Origin: Arthrobacter rhizophilus
GTDB taxonomy: Bacteria; Actinomycetota; Actinomycetes; Actinomycetales; Micrococcaceae
DNA length: 64,000 bases
Reading direction: 5' to 3'
NCBI RefSeq assembly: GCF_026241105.1
Contig: NZ_JAPFFT010000004.1
Coordinates: forward strand, 124,001-188,000
A program made the translations under genes and the position numbers. Under the pieces are notes generated by a model. It was not told where the DNA came from. It saw nothing but the letters and a program-made list of their open reading frames with translations, and made no database searches. Shown piece after piece: positions 52,950-61,983 of this stretch; the first letter of the stretch is position 1, and the number at the start of each line of letters is the position of its first letter.

Positions 52950-53996
52950 TTATTGCACGCGAACCAGAAGAGAACGCGGCTCCACCTTGACGGTGACCTT
53001 CGTGGCCTCACCCGAGGGATCACCGTCAAGTTGCGTGGCCATAGGTTCGTTGCTCTGGATGACCACCTTGCCCGAACGGTAGAAGTTCATGACCGGAAGG
53101 TTTCGGTTGTGCTTGAACAGGATCTTGGCGTACACGGAGAGCCAGCCGATGGCGCTGCGGGGGCTCATCACCACAACGTCGAGGACGCCGTCGTCGATCA
53201 TGGCATCGGGAATGAAATCGATGCCGCCCGGGATCAAACCGCAATTGGCGAACAGGACGCTGCGGATCTTCCGGGACTGCTCGGGCTCGTCGTCCATGGC
53301 GATCGTGACTCTCTTGCGTCGGCCGGGTAGGTGGCGGACGCCCGCCTCCGTGTAGGCCAGCCATCCGACTGCCTTCTTGAGGTCGTCGTTGGTGTCACCC
53401 ACAACCTCGGCATCCAGGCCCATGCCCGCAATCACCAGGAAAGCATGTTCCGACGAGGCGCCCGTCCGATCATTGTGGATGGCCATGCGGGCGGTGTCGA
53501 TGTAGCGCTGGTGGCCGAAGAGGGCAGTGTGGACGTTCCCCCGCAGGTCGTTGACGTCCAGGCTCACGTTGCGTGCCAACAGGTTTCCGGTCCCCAAGGG
53601 AATCAGGCCCATTGCGACATCGGTGTGTGCGAGGGTCTCTGCCACCACGCGGACGGTGCCGTCGCCGCCGCCCACTAGTACGACGTCGGGCCCATAGGCC
53701 AGCGCCGCCTTGGCTTGCGAATGGCCGGGATCGTCCGCGGTCGTGTCGAAGAACTGGGGTTCGTCCCAGCCGGCAAGATGGCAGGCTTCCCGGATGATCC
53801 TCCGGGCGTCTTCGGCCTTGGCCTTCACAGGGTTAAGGATCACGGCAACCCGCTGTAAACCGGGATCGGGCTTGTGGGCGTCTTCGCGCACGGCGCTGCG
53901 GGCGTGCCTGGCTCTCAGCCGACGCACACCCCACCAACTGGAGACGGCGAAGACCACACCCCCAGCGAGAATCACGTACAGGATCCAATCGCTCAT
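52950..53996 (-). CDS. Diacylglycerol kinase-family lipid kinase
   Basis: A 348-residue membrane-associated kinase. One N-terminal helix (about 4-25) is followed by a DAGK catalytic domain: [34 protein letters not shown] (GGDGT nucleotide loop) and [15 protein letters not shown] beta-rich C-terminal domain contains [13 protein letters not shown]. It phosphorylates a lipid such as diacylglycerol or a related alcohol. It is divergent from serS. Confidence 0.9.
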   Translation of the reverse strand: MSDWILYVILAGGVVFAVSSWWGVRRLRARHARSAVREDAHKPDPGLQRVAVILNPVKAKAEDARRIIREACHLAGWDEPQFFDTTADDPGHSQAKAALAYGPDVVLVGGGDGTVRVVAETLAHTDVAMGLIPLGTGNLLARNVSLDVNDLRGNVHTALFGHQRYIDTARMAIHNDRTGASSEHAFLVIAGMGLDAEVVGDTNDDLKKAVGWLAYTEAGVRHLPGRRKRVTIAMDDEPEQSRKIRSVLFANCGLIPGGIDFIPDAMIDDGVLDVVVMSPRSAIGWLSVYAKILFKHNRNLPVMNFYRSGKVVIQSNEPMATQLDGDPSGEATKVTVKVEPRSLLVRVQ

Positions 53997-54107
53997 GGTT
54001 CTTTAACCCTATCCCGCCGCGGGGTGCAGCCGCGCATGCAGAAGGGGGCGCCTGCCGCCGTCGAACGCTGGCCACAGGGCGGCGCCCTCATTCGATACTC
54101 TTGTCTG

Positions 54108-55388
54108 GTGATCGACGTAAAAGACCTCAGCGAAAACCCGGACAAGTTCCGTGCCAGCCAGCGCGCCCGCGGCGCCGACGAGTCCGTGGTGGACGCGATC
54201 ATTTCCGCCGATGCAGACCGCCGCGCAGCCCTGATCCGCTACGAAAACCTCCGTGCGGAGCAGAATGTCTTTGGCAAGAAAGTGGCACAAGCCAAGGGCG
54301 AGGAAAAGCAGGCCCTGCTGGCCGAGGTCAAGGAGCTCGCCAATGCGGTCAAGGCTGCTTCTGCTGAGGCGGACGCAGCCCAGGCCAAGCAGGAGGAGCT
54401 GCTCCGGGTCATCCCCAACTTGATCGTGGACGGCGTGCCAGAGGGCGGCGAGGACGATTTCGTGGTGGTCAAGACCGTCGGCACGCCCCGCGAATTCCCG
54501 GACTTCGAGCCGAAGGACCACTTGGAGATCGGCGAGCTCATTGGCGCGATCGACATGGAACGCGGCGCCAAGGTATCCGGTTCCCGCTTCTATTTCCTCC
54601 GCGGAGTGGGTGCGCGCTTGGAGATGGCGCTGCTGCAGATGGCCATGGACCAAGCCATCGAAGCTGGCTTCGTTCCCATGATCACACCCACTTTGGTGCG
54701 TCCCGAGACCATGCAGGGCACCGGATTCGATGTGAAGCACGACGCCGAGATCTACCGCCTCGCTGAAGACGACCTTTACCTCGTGGGAACCTCGGAAGTA
54801 GCCCTCGCCGGCTACCACGCGGACGAGATCCTGGACCTTTCCGCTGGCCCCATCCGCTACGCCGGGCAGAGCTCCTGCTACCGCCGCGAAGCGGGTTCGC
54901 ACGGCAAAGACACACGTGGCATCATCCGCGTCCACCAGTTCAACAAGGTGGAGATGTTCATCTACACCACGGTTGAAGAAGCCGCTGCCGAGCACGAGCG
55001 CCTCCTGGCCTGGGAAGAGGAAATGTTGGCCAAGGTCGAGATCCCGTACCGCGTGATCGACACTGCGGCCGGCGACCTCGGCATGTCCGCGGCCCGCAAG
55101 TTCGACTGCGAAGCCTGGGTCCCTACCCAGAACGCGTACCGCGAGCTCACCTCGACGTCCAACTGCACCACCTTCCAGGCCCGCCGCCTCAACATCCGTG
55201 AGCGTGCGGTCAACGAGGACGGCGTAGCGAAGGGGACGCGCGCCGTAGCCACCCTGAACGGCACGTTGGCCACCACCCGCTGGATCGTGGCCATCCTGGA
55301 GCACCACCAGAACCCGGATGGCTCGGTCAACGTCCCCAGGGCACTCCAGAAGTACATCGGAGGGCTCGAGGTCCTACCCGTTCTGTAG
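54108..55388 (+). CDS. serS: Seryl-tRNA synthetase
   Basis: A 426-residue class II aminoacyl-tRNA synthetase. The N-terminal coiled-coil arm (about 30-105) binds the tRNA-Ser variable arm. Motif 2 is [26 protein letters not shown] (YRREAG...RVHQFNKVE, about 263-285), and motif 3 is near [26 protein letters not shown]. The GTG at 54108 ([15 protein letters not shown]) is chosen by agreement with the family start; longer readings overlap the lipid kinase gene. Confidence 0.96.
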   Translation: MIDVKDLSENPDKFRASQRARGADESVVDAIISADADRRAALIRYENLRAEQNVFGKKVAQAKGEEKQALLAEVKELANAVKAASAEADAAQAKQEELLRVIPNLIVDGVPEGGEDDFVVVKTVGTPREFPDFEPKDHLEIGELIGAIDMERGAKVSGSRFYFLRGVGARLEMALLQMAMDQAIEAGFVPMITPTLVRPETMQGTGFDVKHDAEIYRLAEDDLYLVGTSEVALAGYHADEILDLSAGPIRYAGQSSCYRREAGSHGKDTRGIIRVHQFNKVEMFIYTTVEEAAAEHERLLAWEEEMLAKVEIPYRVIDTAAGDLGMSAARKFDCEAWVPTQNAYRELTSTSNCTTFQARRLNIRERAVNEDGVAKGTRAVATLNGTLATTRWIVAILEHHQNPDGSVNVPRALQKYIGGLEVLPVL

Positions 55389-55425
55389 CCCTCCTGGACG
55401 GGTCACAGCGCAAGCCCAGGCACTG

Positions 55426-55487
55426 ATCCCGCCCTTGTTCGCTCTCCTCCCCGTTGCACGGTGGGAATTTCGATCAAGGGCGGGATT
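55426..55487. repeat. Hairpin-forming repeat after serS (repeat R1)
   Basis: ATCCCGCCCTTG (55426-55437) pairs perfectly with CAAGGGCGGGAT (55475-55486). The right half (CCGTTG at 55451 to 55484) matches 28 of 34 bases of a sequence downstream of the next gene (56657-56690). It lies within the 172-base gap between serS and the AbiEi-like gene. Confidence 0.65.
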
Positions 55488-55560
55488 CTTCGTTTCATCT
55501 AGTCCTCGACAGGCAGTGTCGTCCACATAGAGGTTCCCGCCAGATGACCGAGCCCGGGCC

Positions 55561-56643
55561 ATGAATCATGGTGGAGGGATGGATATTCCCAGCGGCCTCA
55601 TCGATACCTCGGCGATCCGGCGCACAGGAGCGCGTACGGATTCCATCCACAGCCAGTTCAAGTCCGGAAAGTTGGTAAGGATCCGGCGTGGGTTCTATGT
55701 TGAGGTTTCACATTGGCTCGATGCGCGGCCCTGGGAACGATTCGCGTGGTCGGTGGCCGCGGCGACGCGTTCCATCCCGGGGGCTATTTTGTGCAGGGAA
55801 TCGGCAGCGCTGGTCAGCGGAATTCCGGTCCTGCGAACTCCGGGGCACGTGGAACTCCTCACTCCGCATCAGTCTCAGTCCGGCAGGCGGAAACCAACCT
55901 TCCAGGTCATGGGAGACGGCCCATCAGCCAAACAGATCAGGAGCAACGGCGACTATCCGCTCCGGTACTACGCGCTCCCGGACTCGGAGTACGCGCTCCG
56001 GGACTTGGAGTGCGAAACGCACGGCGAATTTCGTTGCACCGGGCTATTGCGGACCGCTTTGGATATTTCATTTTCCACGCGTCTCAGCCAGGCCTTGGTT
56101 GTTGCGGATGGTGTTGCGCGGGCGCTGTGGAAACGGGGTGAAATGAACCAGGAGGGTAGCTTGCTCGATGCCGACGCGATTGGTGCGGCGTTGGAGGGCC
56201 ATCCGCGTGAGGCCGCCCGAAAACGTGCCCGGATCGCACTTCGCCTGGCCCATCCAATGGTGGAATCGGCGGGTGAATCGTACAGCCGCGCTGCCTTTCA
56301 ATATTTGGGATTTGAGCAACCTGTTCTGCAGCACGAAATCAAGGATTTAGAGGGATTCGTTGGCCGAAGTGACTTCTGGTGGCCGGGACAAGGCCGGGCC
56401 AAGGGCGTCGTGGGGGAGTTTGACGGCAAAGCAAAGTACGCGGACGCAGATCTGCGAAACGGCCTGACCGCGGAGGAAGTCTTGTACAGGGAAAAGCTGA
56501 GGGAAGACCGGATACGCGATCTTGGATACGGTTTTGTGCGCTGGGGTTGGGCCCACGTCGACAACCCCGAGAGACTGCGTCAAAAGCTGCTCGGTGCGGG
56601 ATTGACCCCATCCTTAGGTGCATCCCGAAGAAACCCGTTCTAG
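55561..56643 (+). CDS. AbiEi-like HTH protein with C-terminal nuclease-like region
   Basis: A 360-residue protein. The N-terminus (about 10-50, GLIDTSAIRRTGARTDSIHSQFKSGKLVRIRRGFYV) resembles the winged HTH of AbiEi-type antitoxins. The C-terminus (about 225-345) holds ESAGESYSRAAFQYLGFEQPVLQHEI, GRSDFWWPGQGRAKGVVGEFDGKAKY and EKLREDRIRDLGYGFVRWGW. That set of E, D, EF/VxGEFDxK and RxxxLR-type residues is typical of DUF559/Vsr-like nucleases. No toxin partner is adjacent. Two starts are possible (55561 and 55579). It is flanked by related repeats. Confidence 0.75.
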   Translation: MNHGGGMDIPSGLIDTSAIRRTGARTDSIHSQFKSGKLVRIRRGFYVEVSHWLDARPWERFAWSVAAATRSIPGAILCRESAALVSGIPVLRTPGHVELLTPHQSQSGRRKPTFQVMGDGPSAKQIRSNGDYPLRYYALPDSEYALRDLECETHGEFRCTGLLRTALDISFSTRLSQALVVADGVARALWKRGEMNQEGSLLDADAIGAALEGHPREAARKRARIALRLAHPMVESAGESYSRAAFQYLGFEQPVLQHEIKDLEGFVGRSDFWWPGQGRAKGVVGEFDGKAKYADADLRNGLTAEEVLYREKLREDRIRDLGYGFVRWGWAHVDNPERLRQKLLGAGLTPSLGASRRNPF

Positions 56644-56656
56644 TTCGCGAATCATG

Positions 56657-56690
56657 CCGTTGTCCGGTGGGAACATCGAACAAGGGCGTG
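56657..56690. repeat. Partial second copy of repeat R1, downstream of the AbiEi-like gene
   Basis: CCGTTGTCCGGTGGGAACAT and the following CAAGGGCG match the right half of the repeat at 55451-55484 (28 of 34 bases), in the same orientation. The left hairpin arm is missing here. Confidence 0.6.
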
Positions 56691-56819
56691 TTTCGAGGCA
56701 ATCCCCAGCCCAAGTAAATACTCACACTGTGGACAACGTGGGAGTATTCACCCCTTGTTAACCCCTTGCTGTGGCCTGCGTCCTAGCTGGTGTCAGTGGG
56801 GGTCTGCTTCACTGTAGGC

Positions 56820-57665
56820 ATGACTATTTTGACTGGTACCTCAGTCGCTGGCATCGATGACCAGCGGAATTTCAATCACAAACTCATGGTCGCACTGGAT
56901 GTTGACGGAACCCTCGTGGACCACGATGGCCACATGTCGCAGGGAGTCCGCGACGCTGCAAGGGCCGTCGTCTCCGGCGGTCACGACGTCCTGATCGCCA
57001 CCGGCCGTTCCTTGAACGCCACCTTGCCCATCATCGAGCAGATCGGCCTTGAACGGGGCTACGCGGTGTGCTGCAACGGCGGCGTCACGTTGAGGCTCGA
57101 TCCCCAGTTGGATGCCGGCTACGAGATCATCCACAAGGCCACTTTCGATCCCGCCCCGGCGCTGATGGCTCTCCGCGAGCAGCTTCCGTCCGCAAAGTAC
57201 GCGCTCGAGGATGAGGACGGGAACTTCCTCTCCACCGAGCGTTTCCAGGACGCGAGCTTCGGCGTCGAGGCAATCGGCGTCGATTTCCAAACAATGCTGG
57301 ATGCCACCGCGGTGCGCGTTGTGGTGTTCAGCAGCGAGAACACCGCCGAGGAATTTTCCACTGCCATCCGCAAGATCGGCTTGTCCGGGGTCACCTACTC
57401 GGTGGGCTGGACGGCCTGGCTGGACATCGCCGCCGCCGGAGTTACCAAGGCCAGCGCCCTTGAGCAGCTGCGCCAGCGGCTCGGTACCCACCCGCGCCAC
57501 ACTGTGGCGGTGGGAGACGGCCGCAATGACATTGAGATGCTCAGCTGGGCCAGCCGCGGCGTTGCCATGGGCCAGGCACCTGAGGAAGTCATCGCCGTCG
57601 CGGACGAGGTCACGGCTTCGGTCTACGACGACGGCGCGGCCCTCGTCTTGCGCGGCCTGCTGTAA
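56820..57665 (+). CDS. HAD-superfamily phosphatase, Cof type
   Basis: A 281-residue Cof-type HAD hydrolase. VALDVDGTLVDHDGHMSQG gives motif I (two Asp), VLIATGR motif II, VTKASALEQL the motif III Lys and VAVGDGRNDIEMLSWASRG motif IV. A cap domain lies between about 100 and 195. It probably acts on a sugar phosphate or similar. The start at 56820 adds 23 residues before the conserved core; an internal ATG (MVALDVDG, 56886) would remove them. Confidence 0.88.
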   Translation: MTILTGTSVAGIDDQRNFNHKLMVALDVDGTLVDHDGHMSQGVRDAARAVVSGGHDVLIATGRSLNATLPIIEQIGLERGYAVCCNGGVTLRLDPQLDAGYEIIHKATFDPAPALMALREQLPSAKYALEDEDGNFLSTERFQDASFGVEAIGVDFQTMLDATAVRVVVFSSENTAEEFSTAIRKIGLSGVTYSVGWTAWLDIAAAGVTKASALEQLRQRLGTHPRHTVAVGDGRNDIEMLSWASRGVAMGQAPEEVIAVADEVTASVYDDGAALVLRGLL

Positions 57666-57715
57666 CCGCCGTACACGGCCGGGCCCCCCGATAACCGCTG
57701 CCCTGAAACTCCAGT

Positions 57716-58798
57716 TCAAGGGGAGTCGGAGACCGAGGTGATGATACGCCGGAGGCTCATGGCCACCGACGCCGTGGCGGTCACGGATGCCTGGTCGGCA
57801 GCGGCCTCCGTGACGATTCCACCAAGGGCTTCCACGCTATCCCTCGCCTCTGCCAAGCTGCTCTTGAATTCTTCTGCGTCTCCATCCCTCCATTGCCCGA
57901 TCACCACCGCTACGTTCTCCAGGGCCTCAGACAAATTCCTTGGGACCCCCTCCGGAATAACAGTTCCAGCGTCTTCTTCCCAGATCACGCTTGCCAGGAC
58001 GTCCGTGATGTCCTGGATTTGGAAGGTCAGCCGTTCCACTGTGCGCAAAGCGTCCAGGTCGCCAGCCAGGCGCTTTGCCCGACGGCGGGACCGCGGGTTC
58101 GCTTTGGCGCTCAACTTCGCCTCGTCAACCACTGTCCGCACAGCGGCAGCGGTCCGCGCGAGGTCGCCACTGCGACTCGCCCAAGCCTCATGGTTCGGTG
58201 GCCAGGATTCCGTCATGGCGCTGGCCATGTCCGCGAGTTGCTTGGACAGTGCCTGTTGGTGCCCGTCGATGGCCGGATCGATGCCTTCAAGATGCAAGGG
58301 AGGGAAGACCAGCCAGTTCACGGCGAAACCGACTGCAACTCCCATGGCCATTTGCAAGACATATGCGAAGGAGAAGCCCTGGGCATTCGAATAACCCAGG
58401 ACCAGAACAAACAACGCCGCCATGGGAACCCATTCGGAGGCGCTTCCAAGCCTTGGCAGGCCACCGATGACCACGCCCAGGCCGACGACGACGGCCACCG
58501 CCAGTGCGTTCGGGGCGGTAAATGTGGTCACGGCGAAGGCCATGGCAATGCCCAAACAGAGTCCTAGCAGGCTCTGCAGTCCGTGTTTGGCTGAAGCCGC
58601 AACAGTGGGGTGCATGCTGACCAAGACGCCCAAGGGCGCGTAATACGGGTAGGAGGCGGCAGGCCCAGGCATCAGTGGCGCGAGGTACCAAGCCAGCCCG
58701 GCCGCGACGGCCGTCTTGGCAGCAAACAGGAGACGGTGGCCTGTGGCGGCCTGCCTAAGCGCTCGAAGAATCCGCGGCACATTTGGCTTGGGGGTCAT
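57716..58798 (-). CDS. FUSC-family membrane protein (aromatic acid exporter-like)
   Basis: A 360-residue protein. Six helices occupy about 20-170 (AKTAVAAGLAWYLAPLM, YPYYAPLGVLVSMHPTVAASAKHGLQSLLGLCLGIAMAF, VVVGLGVVIGGLPRLG, VPMAALFVLVLGYSN). The rest is a long soluble helical region. This layout matches half-size FUSC/ArAE exporters, which move aromatic acids or related toxic compounds. The substrate is unknown. Confidence 0.82.
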   Translation of the reverse strand: MTPKPNVPRILRALRQAATGHRLLFAAKTAVAAGLAWYLAPLMPGPAASYPYYAPLGVLVSMHPTVAASAKHGLQSLLGLCLGIAMAFAVTTFTAPNALAVAVVVGLGVVIGGLPRLGSASEWVPMAALFVLVLGYSNAQGFSFAYVLQMAMGVAVGFAVNWLVFPPLHLEGIDPAIDGHQQALSKQLADMASAMTESWPPNHEAWASRSGDLARTAAAVRTVVDEAKLSAKANPRSRRRAKRLAGDLDALRTVERLTFQIQDITDVLASVIWEEDAGTVIPEGVPRNLSEALENVAVVIGQWRDGDAEEFKSSLAEARDSVEALGGIVTEAAADQASVTATASVAMSLRRIITSVSDSP

Positions 58799-58842
58799 GG
58801 ACCCAACGTAGGCCGGGAGGACTGGACGTGTCGAGGACGAGT

Positions 58843-59442
58843 TCAGTAAACCTCGAGGATCAACTGCAGCAAGCGGGCCGCTGCGGGCCTGGCAGCATGC
58901 TCCTCAACCCACTGGGCACGGGCAAGTGCCTTGCTCACGGCCTGCGTACTGATCCCCAGTTCTTGTGCGACTGCCTTCTGTTGTCCGCGAACGCCCGGCG
59001 TCAGCAAATCCAGCACGCGCCACTCGGCAATGCTTCGATGCTGCACGATGTGTCCTAGAAGCCGCAGCACGGCCTCCGACTCGGCGGCCAAGGCAGCAAT
59101 CGGACCTTCAACGGCCACGGGGATGCGCTCCTTGCCGTTCCGCAAGCGGTCCACGGCACGGCGGGCGTAGACCAGCCCGTGCCCGGAGGCGTCTTTGATC
59201 TGGTTGGGCAGGGGTTCGTTGACGGGCCCGACGCCGATCCCCACGTACCACTGCCCGCCCCGCAAAGCGATGAGCGCCGTATCCACGGCGTGGTGCGGGG
59301 AGTCCACGATGCCTTGGACTTCATCCTCCACCGAGCGGTCAAAGTCCAGGCGCGCAGGGATGTGGCGCAGGTCTTTCAGCAGCTGCGGAACGAGGTCTCC
59401 GTTGCCGCGGCTGTCGCGTTGGTTGATGGTCAGGGTGAACAT
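58843..59442 (-). CDS. SatD-family protein with C-terminal HTH
   Basis: A 199-residue protein that fits the SatD family: N-terminal half with FDRSVEDEVQGIV and RGGQWYVGIGVGPVNEPLP, and a C-terminal HTH (about 155-180, GQQKAVAQELGISTQAVSKALARAQW). SatD proteins are usually paired with a DUF3307 gene; here the neighbour on the same strand is a FUSC membrane protein, 44 bases away. A DNA-binding regulatory role is inferred from the HTH. Confidence 0.7.
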   Translation of the reverse strand: MFTLTINQRDSRGNGDLVPQLLKDLRHIPARLDFDRSVEDEVQGIVDSPHHAVDTALIALRGGQWYVGIGVGPVNEPLPNQIKDASGHGLVYARRAVDRLRNGKERIPVAVEGPIAALAAESEAVLRLLGHIVQHRSIAEWRVLDLLTPGVRGQQKAVAQELGISTQAVSKALARAQWVEEHAARPAAARLLQLILEVY

Positions 59443-59759
59443 GGTGGATCAAACACTACCGGCAGGTAGCCGAGTTTCAACCGGTTAATTCAGAGCCGAC
59501 TGCTCGTGACGACAGCGGGCGGCAGCGATTGTGAGGCGATCATTCCGCGACGGGAATGCGTACCCATAAACGACGACGGCGGCGGGGGGGGGTGCAGGTT
59601 GACCCCCCCCCCCCCCCGCCGGGCCCGGTGGGGGGGCCACCACCCCCGGGGGGCCCGGTTCCATGTGAACCGCACCCGCCGCCGTCGTGCACGTTGGCTG
59701 GGCCCACTCCGCCAGGGCTCCCTGGCCGAGCGGAACGAGGTTAGGGTGGCGGTGGGGAC
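59443..59759. other. Gene-free stretch with a large G/C-homopolymer hairpin
   Basis: The outer stem ACGACGGCGGCGGG (59573-59586) pairs with CCCGCCGCCGTCGT (59675-59688). Between them lie runs of 9 G (59584-59592), 15 C (59603-59617), 7 G (59630-59636) and further C/G blocks. The arm sequence matches that of the terminator at 47399-47465. No gene is credible here; the GC-only reading frames are artefacts. It probably ends the pyrophosphatase message, but the homopolymers may not be read accurately. Confidence 0.65.
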
Positions 59760-60248
59760 TTAGTGGGAGACCGGAACGTAGCGCTTGATGGAAGCTTCCA
59801 GCTCGGCTTCGGCAGCAGCGCGGTCGGCCCAGCCTTCAGCCTTGACCCACTTGCCCGGTTCAAGGTCCTTGTAACGGGTGAAGAAGTGTTCGATTTCCTT
59901 GATCAGGAATTCGCTGACATCCGAGATTTCCTGGATGTGGTCGAAGCGCGGGTCGGCCGGAACGCACAGGACCTTGGCGTCTCCACCGCCGTCGTCGGTC
60001 ATGTTGAACACGCCGATGGGGCGGGACTCAACGATGACGCCGGGGTACAGGTCGAAGTCCTGCAGGAGCACCAGTGCGTCAAGCGGGTCGCCGTCCTCGC
60101 CCAAGGTGTTCTCGAAGAACCCGTAGTGGGTGGGGTACTGCATGGACGTGAAGAGGACGCGGTCCAGGCGGACGCGGCCGGTCTCGTGGTCAACTTCGTA
60201 CTTGACACGCGACCCCTTGGGGATCTCGATCGTGACGTCGTGCTTCAT
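59760..60248 (-). CDS. ppa: Inorganic pyrophosphatase (family I)
   Basis: A 162-residue soluble pyrophosphatase that pulls biosynthetic reactions forward. Signature: [39 protein letters not shown] (Mg-binding Asp cluster) and [20 protein letters not shown]. The ATG at 60248 follows AAGGAGCATTCC and matches the usual start; the longer reading is rejected. It is divergent from dacB. Confidence 0.95.
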   Translation of the reverse strand: MKHDVTIEIPKGSRVKYEVDHETGRVRLDRVLFTSMQYPTHYGFFENTLGEDGDPLDALVLLQDFDLYPGVIVESRPIGVFNMTDDGGGDAKVLCVPADPRFDHIQEISDVSEFLIKEIEHFFTRYKDLEPGKWVKAEGWADRAAAEAELEASIKRYVPVSH

Positions 60249-60384
60249 GGAATGCTCCTTGACGGTATTGGCATGGGCGCGGCAACAGAGCAGCCGACGC
60301 CGCCGACTACTATTGAGGATATAGCGAGAGGCCCAAGTTTCTTGAAACGGTGGGGACATTCAAGACTTTGAGGACTAAAGCTGC

Positions 60385-61932
60385 ATGAAGGGCGTTGACG
60401 AGGCGGGGGCTGAAAAGCAGGCTTCGGACCAGCAGGAGACCCCCCTTCTCAGACCGAGGAAGATCAGACCCAGGAAACCGGCGCGGAAGAGCTTTGTTCG
60501 CTTTCTGCCAGTGATCTTCCTGACTTTGGTCATCGCTGCCTTGGCCGTGCCTATGGGGCTGGGCGTGGCGCCCGGATTCTTCGGCCCAACGTTCCTGGGG
60601 GCCGCCAGAACGCCTACGCCCAAGGTACCCGCATGGCAACAGATTCCCAACGAGCTGAGCCGTGCCCAGGTCGTTGCGCCCTTGGACCCTTCAGCCCCGG
60701 TCCCGCTGCCAGCCGATGTCGCCCGCCAGCTCAACGCCACACTGACCCCCGACGGCGGAGGAGACTTCACCGGCGTCGTTCAGGATGCGTTGACCGGACT
60801 TCCGCTTTACGATCGCGACGGCGCCAGGAACCGGGTCCCGGCGTCCAACATGAAGCTGCTCACCGCCGTCGCGGCGCTGCGGGCGATCGGTCCGGAGACA
60901 CGCTTCAGCACACGGGTTCTGGCGGGTCCCTCGGCGTCGACCATTGTGCTGAGCGCGGGAGGCGACGTCCTTCTCGGCGCGGGCCAATCGCAGCCCGGCG
61001 AGGTGATGGGCCATGCCGGCCTCGAAACACTCGCGGCGGCTGCAGCGAAAGCACTTAAGGACCGCGGCGTCACGGGTCCCGTCACCGTGCAGCTGGACGA
61101 CACGATCTTCTCTGGACCAGCCTTGAACCCGGGATGGAGTCTCGACGACGTCGCAGCAGGCGAAACGGCGCCGGTCTTCCCGCTCGCGCTGAACTCGGCG
61201 CGGAACAGCGCGGGTGCCCCCACTATTCCGCGCCCGCAGGACGCAGCGCTCGCGGCCGCGGAGGCGTTCGCCGGGAAGCTCCAAGCCGCGGGTGCCGCTG
61301 CAGGCTTCACGGTGTCCCCGGGTGTGGAACGTGCGAAGGCTCCTGCAGGAAAGCAGGATGTCATCGCCAGCGTGGAATCTGCCACTGCCCGCGAGCAGAT
61401 TGACCTGATGCTGGAAACCTCGGACAACTATCTAGCCGAAACATTCGGCCGGATGGCTGCGCTGTCCGCGGGAAAACCAGGATCGAACGACGGCGCCACG
61501 GCGACTGTGAGCGCCCAGTTGGCGGAGCTGGGAATCGCCACGGACTCAATGCACTTGGCCGACGTCTCCGGGCTCGCATTGGGCAACCAGGTATCAGCCC
61601 GGCAGTTCGTGGACGTGGTCCGGGCCATTACCTCCGGACCGGACACCCGTCTCCGTGCCGCCCTCGCCGGGTTCCCGGTGGCCGGACTGACCGGGACGCT
61701 CGGTGACCGCTACGGCGACGCCAGCACTTCCCAAGGGGCGGGGTTGGTGCGGGCCAAGACCGGAACCCTGAATTCGGTCATCGCCTTGAGCGGCTATGTG
61801 GTGGACGCAGACGGCCGTCTGCTGGTCTTCTCCTTTATCGGCAACGGGCTGACACCGGGAGCGGCCGGGAACAAAGTGGCGCTGGACAGATCCGCCACCA
61901 CCCTCGCCGCGTGCGGTTGCCGAGCGGGATGA
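60385..61932 (+). CDS. dacB: D-alanyl-D-alanine carboxypeptidase/endopeptidase (PBP4 type)
   Basis: A 515-residue class C penicillin-binding protein. A basic cytosolic head (1-38) is followed by one helix (about 40-62, FLPVIFLTLVIAALAVPMGLGV) that anchors it outside the membrane. Active-site motifs: SNMKLLTAVAALRAIG (SxxK), TSDNYLAETFGR (SxN) and VRAKTGTLNS (KTG). An insert domain lies between the first two, as in PBP4. It trims peptidoglycan side chains and may split cross-links. The next gene starts 52 bases later. Confidence 0.93.
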   Translation: MKGVDEAGAEKQASDQQETPLLRPRKIRPRKPARKSFVRFLPVIFLTLVIAALAVPMGLGVAPGFFGPTFLGAARTPTPKVPAWQQIPNELSRAQVVAPLDPSAPVPLPADVARQLNATLTPDGGGDFTGVVQDALTGLPLYDRDGARNRVPASNMKLLTAVAALRAIGPETRFSTRVLAGPSASTIVLSAGGDVLLGAGQSQPGEVMGHAGLETLAAAAAKALKDRGVTGPVTVQLDDTIFSGPALNPGWSLDDVAAGETAPVFPLALNSARNSAGAPTIPRPQDAALAAAEAFAGKLQAAGAAAGFTVSPGVERAKAPAGKQDVIASVESATAREQIDLMLETSDNYLAETFGRMAALSAGKPGSNDGATATVSAQLAELGIATDSMHLADVSGLALGNQVSARQFVDVVRAITSGPDTRLRAALAGFPVAGLTGTLGDRYGDASTSQGAGLVRAKTGTLNSVIALSGYVVDADGRLLVFSFIGNGLTPGAAGNKVALDRSATTLAACGCRAG

Positions 61933-61983
61933 CGTTCGCCGCTGAGCGAACTTAAGGGCGCAGATTCAGCCTGCTGTGTTCTG

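Noticed and set aside
59506..59763. ORFs of 60-85 codons in the G/C homopolymer region
   Set aside because: The products are poly-Pro/Gly/Arg translations of the homopolymers; the region folds as a hairpin.
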